From Sphingobacterium paucimobilis HER1398 (GTDB lineage: Bacteria; Bacteroidota; Bacteroidia; Sphingobacteriales; Sphingobacteriaceae), in the NCBI RefSeq assembly GCF_000416985.1, contig NZ_ATDL01000004.1:62001-126000 (forward strand): a stretch of DNA of 64,000 bases. Reading direction: 5' to 3'. Positions within the stretch are counted from its first letter, which is position 1. Each line of letters opens with the position of its first letter. Below the pieces are notes generated by a model, which did not search any database, was not told the origin of the DNA, and worked only from the letters and a program-made list of their open reading frames with translations. Below, in pieces: positions 44,801-51,976 of this stretch. The position numbers were made by a program, and so were the translations under genes.

Positions 44801-46367
44801 CTTGTGCAAAAAATTGCTTGAAATAGGAAGAAAGATGCTGCGGTTGATCCGATAATACGGCTAAGGGAACATCGGTACCCATTGAGCCTATAGGTTCGTA
44901 ACCGGTCAGCGCCATGGGAGTCAAAATCGTCTCCAGGTCTTCGCGGGAATAGCCAAAAGCCTGCTGGTATTTAAATACGGACTCTTTGGATAGATAGGTA
45001 AAGGTGACCCTGGGCTCTGCGAGTTCTTCCAGTCTTATTTTATATTGGTCGATCCAGTCGCCATAGGGTTGTTGACGGATCAATTGACCTTTTACTTCTT
45101 CGTCCGAACGTATTACTCCTTCTTGCATGTCGACAACGAAGATTTTGCCGGGCTGCTGACGCCCTTTTCTGATGATGCTGGCTTCTTCTATCGGCAAAGC
45201 TCCTGCTTCAGATGCCACGATAACACGGTCATCGGATGTGATTGCGTACCTTAATGGTCGCAATCCGTTGCGATCAAGGGTGGCTCCAATGGTGTTACCA
45301 TCGGTAAAGCACAATGCAGCTGGGCCATCCCAAGGTTCCATTAAGGTGGCATGGTATTCATAAAATGCCTTTTTCAAAGGATCCATCTGTGTATTTCCAT
45401 CCCAGGCCTCAGGGACCAGCATCAGCATGACGTGAGGCAGGCTCCGTCCGGAATGTAATAATAGTTCGACAACATTGTCTAGGCACGCGGAGTCTGATTG
45501 CCCTCGGTCTACGACGGGCAGGAGAATTTCCATTTCCTCCTCGGTGAAGTAGGGGGATGACAGTGAACGGACACCGGCATAGAACCAGTTGAGGTTGCCT
45601 GTCAGCGTATTGATCTCTCCATTGTGGGCGATCATACGGAAGGGCTGTGCTAATGACCAAGAAGGAAAAGTATTGGTCGAGAAGCGGGAGTGTACCAATC
45701 CAAAAGCAGATACTACCTTTGGATTCCGTAGATCTTCAAAGTAGGAGCCGACTTGATAGGTCGTTAACTGTCCTTTGTATATAATGGTTTTGCAGGATAG
45801 CGAAGCGATATAGAGTGGTAACGGATAGGCTTGGTGTGTTTTTATTTTCTGAATGATCAATCTTCGGAGTACATACAGTTTGCGCTCAAAGTCTTCCGTA
45901 TTGCTAACGCCATGAGGGCGTGCTACAAAAAACTGTACAATTTCGGGCTCTGCTCCTAGTGCAGTGGGGCCAATACCTTCTCGATTTACAGGTACTGTTC
46001 GGAAGCCTAAGAATTCCATATTGCGATCGGCGGCCGCTTGCTGTATCACGGTACGGCAGATCTGGTTCAGTCCTTCTTCCTTGGGTAAGAATACCATTCC
46101 TGCTCCGTAGTACCCCGGTTCTTGAAGTTGTATGTTTAATTGTATACACTCTTCCCATAAAAACTCATGCGGCAATTGGATCATAATTCCTGCGCCGTCT
46201 CCACTCTCGGGATCACAACCGCAGGCGCCACGGTGTTCCATATTCTCAAGCATGGTGAGCGCATCTTTTACCTGTGCATGCGATTTATGTCCCTTGATGT
46301 GGGCTACAAATCCTACACCGCAGGCGTCGTGCTCAAATTCGGGGTTGTACAGTCCTTCTTGTTGCAT
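41868..46367 (-). CDS. gltB: Glutamate synthase large subunit
   Basis: The 1499-residue protein has the complete alpha-subunit plan: a 15-residue propeptide, then the amidotransferase nucleophile Cys16 in [13 protein letters not shown], the central domain, the FMN domain with [25 protein letters not shown] and [33 protein letters not shown], the 3Fe-4S cysteines in [19 protein letters not shown], and the GXGXG beta-helix C-terminus with repeated [31 protein letters not shown]. It makes two glutamates from glutamine and 2-oxoglutarate with GltD. Length is normal. Confidence 0.96.
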   Translation of the reverse strand: [1499 protein letters not shown]

Positions 46368-46641
46368 TGTTTCTTTGGTTGAGTGTATTTGTGCTGTAGT
46401 TGACGATCGCCTGTTCTGTTGGTCAGACTACCGGTTGATGGTTGACAGTTTTTCAATCATCAACTATTGCGTTTACAAATATAGAAATAAAATGTTTTTT
46501 ATTTTATAAATAATTCAATAAAAAAAAGATTTATTTATGTTATTTGCAATAAATATTCTTTTGTAGCGATGTTTTTGTATTATTTTTGGTTTTTATTACC
46601 GATTTGGGAATTTCATTCTGTGATAGGAGTGCATGAAAGAA
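46368..46641. other. Upstream region of gltB
   Basis: This AT-rich stretch before gltB has no credible gene. On the minus strand TATATTTG (46483-46476) is an exact -7 match about 110 bp before the start codon, without a clear -33 TTG at 20 bp. The piece beyond 46641 is the broken LuxR copy. Confidence 0.4.
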
Positions 46642-46758
46642 TCAGATCCATCCTTCGCGTAAGGCTTTGGAGCCCAGCTCAACAAAGGATTTACAGTTGG
46701 ATTTTCGAAGGATGTTTTTGCGGTGTACACTTACGGTATGTGGGGATAGGTGTATTAA
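46642..46758 (-). pseudogene. Remnant of a LuxR-type C-terminal HTH domain
   Basis: Read on the minus strand in a frame other than that of the gene just upstream, this stretch encodes LSPHTVSVHRKNILRKSNC followed by KSFVELGSKALREGWI and a stop (46644-46642). This matches the end of the adjacent regulator (ISSHTVSTHRKNIIRKIEC and NSFADLLRFAM) residue by residue, and the DNA is also similar. Only the last two helices remain and no start codon precedes them; the homology begins exactly at the stop of the intact gene. It is the leftover 3' end of a paralogous regulator, probably after recombination between tandem copies. Confidence 0.75.
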
Positions 46759-47459
46759 ACCAGATCAAAGGCCATTGCAAATCGTAATAAATCAGCAAAG
46801 GAATTACACTCGATTTTACGGATGATGTTTTTACGGTGTGTTGATACCGTATGGGAGGAGATAAAGAGTTGGTCTGCTATCTCATTGCTCGATTTGCCGT
46901 TGGCCAGTAGCGTTATTATCTCTTTCTCCCTGACCGTGAGTTCGGCAAATCGCCTATAGTTGTTTCGGATGTACTGGTCTTGATCCAATGTCTTGTTGAC
47001 CCGGGAGATGAGCTGATCCATCCCGATGACCGGCGAAGAGAGCAGGATGATTTTATATTCTAATTCACTGAACATTTTGACCTGTACTACTTTTAAAACT
47101 GTGTAGAACCAGGTGTAATGGGTGTCGCCATAGAGTTTGACCCGTTGAAAGAAGTTGTATTGTTTGTCAAAATCACCTAATACCAGATAATTGTTCATCC
47201 CCTCAAAAATGCCATAGGTTTCCTCTTTGACAAAGTAACGATCATAATATTTTTCTCCCAATTGGTTGACCTCATCTACTGAGGATCCTAGATGTTCGCA
47301 ACCCCAATTGTTCATATAGCTACAGCCAATAGGACGTAGGCCATCCAGGTCTTGAATCATGAGTGATGCTGGGACGATATCGCCAATGTCGGGGATATTA
47401 AAATCGCCATATTTGAGTCCTTTGGATATACCGTGTAGTTGTGTGGCCAGGGTATCCAT
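46755..47459 (-). CDS. PAS-LuxR type transcriptional regulator
   Basis: The 234-residue protein has an N-terminal PAS-like sensing region with ASLMIQDLDGLRPIGCSYMNNWGCEHLG and YNFFQRVKLYGDTHYTWFYTVLKVVQ, and a C-terminal LuxR/GerE helix-turn-helix, LTVREKEIITLLANGKSSNEIADQLFISSHTVSTHRKNIIRK at about 173-214. It lacks a phosphoacceptor receiver, so it should sense a ligand or surface signal directly. It is divergent from the exported-protein array starting at 47666, with a 206-bp gap holding the dyad at 47588-47609, and is a candidate activator of that array. No clear autoregulatory dyad is placed at its own promoter. Confidence 0.88.
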   Translation of the reverse strand: MDTLATQLHGISKGLKYGDFNIPDIGDIVPASLMIQDLDGLRPIGCSYMNNWGCEHLGSSVDEVNQLGEKYYDRYFVKEETYGIFEGMNNYLVLGDFDKQYNFFQRVKLYGDTHYTWFYTVLKVVQVKMFSELEYKIILLSSPVIGMDQLISRVNKTLDQDQYIRNNYRRFAELTVREKEIITLLANGKSSNEIADQLFISSHTVSTHRKNIIRKIECNSFADLLRFAMAFDLV

Positions 47460-47587
47460 AATTTCTAATCTAAGTGATCGTAATAATTGCTTCTTTCTCC
47501 TGTTTGCAAGATGTGTTTGGTGTAATTAATTGCAAATCAATGCTAATATAGGTAATAAAATTGAGTTTGCAAGATGGTGTTGTAGCA

Positions 47588-47637
47588 AAATACCTAGGTC
47601 TAGGTATTTACCTGTATGCTAGGAGGGGCTAGCTTTG
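47588..47637 (+). promoter_or_regulatory. Dyad operator and promoter of the 47666 gene
   Basis: AAATACCTAG-GT-CTAGGTATTT (47588-47609) is a perfect 22-bp dyad holding TACCTAG-N2-CTAGGTA, a 7-2-7 layout like NarL sites (TACYYMT). The -7 box TAGCTTTG (47630-47637) is an exact match; its first base lies 31.5 bp from the dyad centre. The -33 position holds TTT in place of TTG and overlaps the dyad, so an activator is likely needed. Transcription would start near 47643. Confidence 0.7.
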
Positions 47638-47665
47638 TGGTATTGAAAACCAAAGATATAATGAA

Positions 47666-49315
47666 ATGAAGAGAATGGCTAACCTAATAGCAGGGATATT
47701 CGGGATGATGTGCTTGCTAGGAACGACAAACGTAAGGGCGCAAAATGATGTATATAAAAACACACTGATAGGGGTTGTCATCCGTTGGGAAGGTTCTGAG
47801 GGAGGCTATGATTGGGCTTTTGTGAAAGCCTTGCCTAATTACACTGTTTCCTTTACTTATCAAGGGAAACAAGTCACCTTATCAGGTATGACAGGACAGC
47901 GCTTTATAAGAAAAGATCACCCCATTCCGCAGGGGTTCAAACTTACCGATAGTCAAGTGATGGTTGACGGTTATCCTGCCACTAACTATAACAACTACAT
48001 GTCTTATTATAACACGTTATACGAAGCGAATAATAATATATTCAAGGAGGCAAACAGAAACGACAAGCAAAGTCTGTTGAGTGTGATTAAAAAGATTGAC
48101 AGCAAGATAGCCGAAATTAACAGTAAGATGCAGAGTTTTCAGGTGTCTTCTAGTTTTAGGAATCAGTATGATATGGATAAATATATCAAAAGGTTGGAAG
48201 ATCAACGAAAATCGTATGAAAAAGACATTAGTTTGATCGAAAAAAAAGAAAGTGAAACCAAAGTTATCATTACTGGTAATAGTAAATCAACCTCATCATC
48301 AAAGAGCAGTAGTTCCGGTACGTCGGCAGAAGCGGTGTCTTTGGGCGGTTCATCTTCGGGAGCTACTCCTGCGACAGGACCAACGACAGCGACCACAAAA
48401 AATGAGGACATCCGTGCTGCATCGTCTTTTCAGGGAGGTCTCAGCAATATCAAGGAAGGAGAGGTCTTCAAGAACGACAGGGGCGAGTATTTCCAGAAAG
48501 TCAACGGTGGCGCCCGCAAGGTGGATAAATCGGCTTACGATAGGGTAGAGGCCAACCGCATCGCCGCACAGCTGGCAAATCAGGAAGCTGAACGGCAAGA
48601 GCGTGACGCTGTGTATAGTCGTGCTACAGAAGACCTGACGAATCTGGGAGCGAATGTGCTGATGGGGATGCGTGCAGACCGGGAAGCCCGTCTGGACAGA
48701 GCATATGCGGCACAGAGCCGAGCTGATGAAGCCATTAAGGCTTATGGCGAGCTTGCAGCCGATGGAAACATAGAAGCTTTGAAAAAGGTAAACAACGCTT
48801 ATCATACCCTAGCGTTTTATAATAAAGAAGAAAAAGGGGGGTGGAACGGCAAGTACAGCAAAGCAAGGGAAGCTTTTCTGAAAAATACTCTAGAAAAAAC
48901 GAACAATAGTGGTGCGCGGGATCTGCTGCTGGGGTTTTACGATACACAAAAGGAACAGGCGATGGCGCGTCGTAGAAAAGGGATTTATCGTGCAATCGCC
49001 TATCCATTGTTGGGTGCCGGCTTAGCTTATGGAGGATATAAGGTTTATGACTCTATCCTAAATGATGATGACGACGGTAGTATGGAATGGCTCGGTACGA
49101 CGATGTTAAGTATCGGTGTTGTCGGCGGAATAGCATTTGGAGGCTGGGGGCTTTTTGAGGGAGCATCTGTTTTCGGTAGAGGAAAAAGCAGCGAATACTA
49201 TAAAGAAGCAGATCGAAAACAACAGCAGATCCTTCGGCGTTATGCGTGGCGATTAACACCAAAGTACAATACCCGTCTCCATGCTTCGCTGTTGAGCTTG
49301 AATATTACTTTTTAA
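47666..49315 (+). CDS. Large exported coiled-coil/glycine-zipper protein, unknown
   Basis: I do not recognise a family for this 549-residue protein. It starts with a signal peptide ending NVRA/Q (cleavage near 25) that is nearly the same as in the 49530 and 51977 genes. Then come a folded N-terminal part (26-120), a helical coiled-coil rich in Lys/Glu (about 130-195), a Ser/Thr/Gly-rich linker (about 205-245), a second long alanine/arginine-rich helical part (285-400), and two hydrophobic glycine-rich segments near 445-465 and 480-500 (YPLLGAGLAYGGYKVY and TMLSIGVVGGIAFGGWGLF), which could span a membrane. The protein looks like an envelope-spanning scaffold. Its promoter carries the regulon dyad. 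Confidence 0.8.
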   Translation: MKRMANLIAGIFGMMCLLGTTNVRAQNDVYKNTLIGVVIRWEGSEGGYDWAFVKALPNYTVSFTYQGKQVTLSGMTGQRFIRKDHPIPQGFKLTDSQVMVDGYPATNYNNYMSYYNTLYEANNNIFKEANRNDKQSLLSVIKKIDSKIAEINSKMQSFQVSSSFRNQYDMDKYIKRLEDQRKSYEKDISLIEKKESETKVIITGNSKSTSSSKSSSSGTSAEAVSLGGSSSGATPATGPTTATTKNEDIRAASSFQGGLSNIKEGEVFKNDRGEYFQKVNGGARKVDKSAYDRVEANRIAAQLANQEAERQERDAVYSRATEDLTNLGANVLMGMRADREARLDRAYAAQSRADEAIKAYGELAADGNIEALKKVNNAYHTLAFYNKEEKGGWNGKYSKAREAFLKNTLEKTNNSGARDLLLGFYDTQKEQAMARRRKGIYRAIAYPLLGAGLAYGGYKVYDSILNDDDDGSMEWLGTTMLSIGVVGGIAFGGWGLFEGASVFGRGKSSEYYKEADRKQQQILRRYAWRLTPKYNTRLHASLLSLNITF

Positions 49316-49350
49316 CGCTAACGATGTAAACATATCCCCATCCGGTAAGT

Positions 49351-49401
49351 AAAATACCTAGAACTAGGTATTTTTCAGTAGCATTTTTGGATATACCTTT
49401 T
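49351..49401 (+). promoter_or_regulatory. Dyad operator and promoter of the 49530 gene
   Basis: AAAATACCTAG-AA-CTAGGTATTTT (49351-49374) is a perfect 24-bp dyad, nearly the same as the one at 47588-47609. TACCTTTT (49394-49401), a 7-of-8 match to TAnnTTTG, begins 31.5 bp from the dyad centre, precisely the spacing of the first site. The -33 position is again TTT. The mRNA leader would be about 120 bp. Confidence 0.65.
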
Positions 49402-49529
49402 GGGGGACTGTACCTTACTTGTTTTAAATCGATTTTGATATGAAATATCCATGTAGAACAGGCTGCACAAACACGAATGAATATAGTTTGGATATTCCAT
49501 ATGACAGTTGAAAATCAAATTAAATACAT

Positions 49530-49988
49530 ATGAAAACAATCAGCAAAATTATGGTAGGCATTATCGGAATTATGTGCCTGTTTGCCTCCCTTCAAGTAAA
49601 GGCACAAGACCGTTACGGTTATTGTACTTTCAAAAAGTATGACAACGGTACTAATACGCAGTACTTGGTTATTTCCGATCCTTTTCGGAATTGGTATGAA
49701 ACTTCAAATGGTAAAATGACCGATCAGGAAAAGGAAGCCTGGACAGCTAGTTTCAGAGCACAGGCCAATAAGCAAGTAGGCTCTCAGTTGATGCGAACAT
49801 CGGATAAACCTGTGCCTTACCGGGGCGAGTATAATCATTTTACGTCTGAATCTGCCTGTCGTGAAGGTATTACGAAAGAGGTAAACGATTTTAACAACGG
49901 GCATAAAAATGCTCCTCAATATCAGGATGGCTATCCCGGCGGTAAGAGCTATTATAAAGTGATCTATGTGTATCCTTCAAGACGATAA
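49530..49988 (+). CDS. Small exported protein, paralogue family A
   Basis: No known family is recognised. The 152-residue product has a signal peptide MKTISKIMVGIIGIMCLFAS with cleavage after VKA (about 25), close to the leaders of 47666 and 51977. The mature part holds YLVISDPFRNWYE, a helix with QEKEAWTASFRAQANKQVG and a C-terminal YNHFTSESACREGITKEVNDFNN. The general plan (tyrosine strand, F/PF turn, charged helix, GP/YNxF turn, helix) resembles the 51977 and 52427 proteins. Two cysteines could form a disulfide. It is 4 bp upstream of the 49992 gene. Confidence 0.75.
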   Translation: MKTISKIMVGIIGIMCLFASLQVKAQDRYGYCTFKKYDNGTNTQYLVISDPFRNWYETSNGKMTDQEKEAWTASFRAQANKQVGSQLMRTSDKPVPYRGEYNHFTSESACREGITKEVNDFNNGHKNAPQYQDGYPGGKSYYKVIYVYPSRR

Positions 49989-49991
49989 GCG

Positions 49992-50505
49992 ATGAGAGCA
50001 AAACTGATTTTTATGGCTTTAGTGTTGGTGGTCCTGGTGAGTTTGGGACAGGCGCAAACGAAAGAGGAAACCATTACGTGGATAAAGGAGAAGTTTGAGA
50101 AGTATCATGAAATACAAGGATACACAAAAGCAAATTATAAAAGCTCTTATGATGAATTGACTTATTCACTTGTTATTACACCTTGCAATATTGAATTACA
50201 TTATGGAGTAAAAGAAAACCTAAATGAACTTGGGCGTATAGTAGCTTAATGGTTACATAATTAAAGTTTCTTTCAACCCAAGCATGTCTAAATTGGGTTT
50301 TGGTGATCACGATGTGGTAATTGCAGAGAAAGATGTTGTATTGTATGATTACAAGCATTTCATTTCCGGAACTATTCAGAAAGAGTGTTTTAAATTGATT
50401 CCCAACTTTGACTACTCAAAAGAACCTAATCTTGCTGAACGTATGGCAAAAGCATTAAACCACTTAGAAACGTTTTGTGAAGAAGGTAAAAACGAAACAT
50501 TTTAA
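49992..50505 (+). pseudogene. Frameshifted small exported protein, paralogue family B
   Basis: The first part (49992-50249) encodes an 85-residue product with a signal peptide ending GQAQ, then TKEETITWIKEKFEKYHEIQGY. The second part, in the +1 frame and open from 50245 through 50505, continues LNGYIIKVSFNPSMSKLGFG to AERMAKALNHLETFCEEG. Put together the two halves follow the 50998 protein along its length: TKDETLKYIGKKI, YDFIFNPVFISSITN and KIKKAFEHLKTL. One extra base, or two missing, near 50240-50250 therefore breaks one ancestral gene. It could instead be a sequencing error or a programmed shift; no slippery run is obvious. Confidence 0.65.
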
Positions 50506-50524
50506 CACTTAAATATTTAAAACT

Positions 50525-50929
50525 ATGTTAATAAAAAATGAAGAAAACCAATTCGTAGAACTATCGGCTTATGCGGATATGCTGCTACAAGACGGACTTG
50601 GCGAAGATTCAGTAACTGAGGAAGATGCCCAGCAAGCGTTGAGCGAACTATATTTGCACAACCAACAAGAACAAAGTACGTATTTTATAAGCCAGCCTGT
50701 TGGTCTTACAGCCTTAACCATAGATAGTATTAATCTTGCAATACCGTGGCGTGATTTTAAAAATGCTTTTTGCAATCTTATTAAAGAAGATTCCATTTCT
50801 GGTAAAATAATAGAATATGTTTTACAGGCTATTGCCTTGGTAACTGGGAGTAACTTTATCTTAAAATTAGCAAAGGTTATATTGACCTATGTTCTAAAGA
50901 AAGGTGTCAACAGACTTTGTGGCTCTTAG
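50525..50929 (+). CDS. Leaderless small protein with amphipathic C-terminus, unknown
   Basis: The 134-residue product has no signal peptide, in contrast to its neighbours. Its first half is acidic (ENQFVELSAYADMLLQDGLGEDSVTEEDAQQAL), and residues 90-134 form a hydrophobic and positively charged stretch, GKIIEYVLQAIALVTGSNF then ILKLAKVILTYVLKKGVNRLCGS, which would make amphipathic or membrane-seeking helices. The overall look is of a peptide precursor or pore-forming small toxin with an acidic front part, but no cleavage motif is evident and this is speculation. It follows the broken gene by 19 bp. Confidence 0.65.
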   Translation: MLIKNEENQFVELSAYADMLLQDGLGEDSVTEEDAQQALSELYLHNQQEQSTYFISQPVGLTALTIDSINLAIPWRDFKNAFCNLIKEDSISGKIIEYVLQAIALVTGSNFILKLAKVILTYVLKKGVNRLCGS

Positions 50930-50956
50930 TAGCGACGAATACCTTTCCCTTACTGT

Positions 50957-50972
50957 CTCTTCTTCGGAGGAG
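50957..50972 (+). terminator. UUCG-loop hairpin before the 50998 gene
   Basis: CTCTTC and GAGGAG (one G-T pair) enclose a TTCG tetraloop. It may weakly end transcription after the 50525 gene, but no T run follows; a purine-rich GGAGGGTGTGAGG continues toward the next start. Confidence 0.35.
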
Positions 50973-50997
50973 GGTGTGAGGATTAAATTTTATAACC

Positions 50998-51576
50998 ATG
51001 AAAACAATAATAACTCTTTTAGTAATGCTGTTAAGCATTAATCTTTGTAAGGCTCAAGGAGCGACTTTAACAAAAGATGAAACCCTTAAATACATTGGAA
51101 AAAAAATAGATGAATCTAAGGGATACAAGGACAAGGACTACATTACTTATCTTTCAATAGCTTTGGGCGAGGCAAACATAAATTTTAGTAAAGTAGTATG
51201 TCCATATAGGAGTAGTGAGAATAAATCACCAAATAACAGGGCTAATACAAGCTATGTAGAACACTACTATGATTTTATATTTAACCCTGTGTTTATTTCT
51301 TCTATTACAAATGTTTATAACGCTGATCAAAATGTTTCCTATGTAAGATTGCATTTTAATTCTAAGACGGTGAAATGTAATTATTATTTTAAGTATTGGA
51401 AAGAAGTGCAAGTGTATCGTATGAATTATGACTCTCACGATGGAGCTAAGTCATATGAATATGATTATGTAGACATTCCGTACCTAACTGCAGACCCAAC
51501 CAACTTTGATAAAATCAAAAAAGCTTTCGAACATCTAAAAACTTTATCAAAAGTTGAAGATGACCCTTTTGGATAA
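50998..51576 (+). CDS. Small exported protein, paralogue family B (intact)
   Basis: The 192-residue protein has a signal peptide ending CKAQ (about 20). The mature part begins with TKDETLKYIGKKIDESKGY, continues with beta-strand-like stretches (HYYDFIFNPVFISSITNVY, VSYVRLHFNSKTVKCNYYF) and ends with a helix DKIKKAFEHLKTLSKVEDDPFG. It is the intact relative of the frameshifted 49992-50505 gene, 90 bp beyond the 50525 gene. The beta core flanked by terminal helices could be a small periplasmic binding module; no family is recognised. Confidence 0.75.
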   Translation: MKTIITLLVMLLSINLCKAQGATLTKDETLKYIGKKIDESKGYKDKDYITYLSIALGEANINFSKVVCPYRSSENKSPNNRANTSYVEHYYDFIFNPVFISSITNVYNADQNVSYVRLHFNSKTVKCNYYFKYWKEVQVYRMNYDSHDGAKSYEYDYVDIPYLTADPTNFDKIKKAFEHLKTLSKVEDDPFG

Positions 51577-51660
51577 ACGACAGTTGCAAATAAAACTGAT
51601 TGTAAAATCAACAGTTGAACAAAGAGTAAACAGTATTGTAAATTTTAAAATAGTTTAGTT

Positions 51661-51951
51661 ATGAAGAAAATACTTCAATTAGGTAAATGTATTACTTTGC
51701 TTTTATTGACAACTACAACGATTAGTTGTGAAAAAGAAAGTAACGACAGTCATCATTTATATAAAGGTACAGCTAGCGCAAGAGTTATCAATTCAAAACA
51801 ACAGCAAAGAGTTATTACAGACTCTACACCTTGTATTCACAGATCAGAATCAGAAGCAAGGCAAGCACTTTATGACGGTATTAAATACTTGATGTGGACA
51901 GGCGAAGCATTCGCTGATAACGTTCAATACTCTATCAGTAAATGCGATTAA
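51661..51951 (+). CDS. Small lipoprotein, unknown
   Basis: The 96-residue product has a lipoprotein signal with lipobox TISC (Cys23) followed by EKESNDS, the acidic type found in surface lipoproteins of Bacteroidota. The mature part is about 73 residues and contains two further cysteines (in TPCIHRSE and SKCD) that could pair, and a helix SEARQALYDGIKYLMWTGEAF. No known family. It lies 84 bp after the 50998 gene and 25 bp before the 51977 gene. Confidence 0.7.
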   Translation: MKKILQLGKCITLLLLTTTTISCEKESNDSHHLYKGTASARVINSKQQQRVITDSTPCIHRSESEARQALYDGIKYLMWTGEAFADNVQYSISKCD

Positions 51952-51976
51952 AAAACACAAATAAAATAGAAACAAA

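Noticed and set aside
46569..46787. Open frame of 72 codons on the plus strand
   Set aside because: It is the reverse of the LuxR remnant and of the end of the intact LuxR gene; no independent support.
47533..47553. Dyad-like CTAATATAGG near the PAS-LuxR promoter as autoregulatory site
   Set aside because: Only one half site fits and the distance to the TTGATTTG box (6.5 bp) is unlike the 31.5-32.5 bp of the other members.
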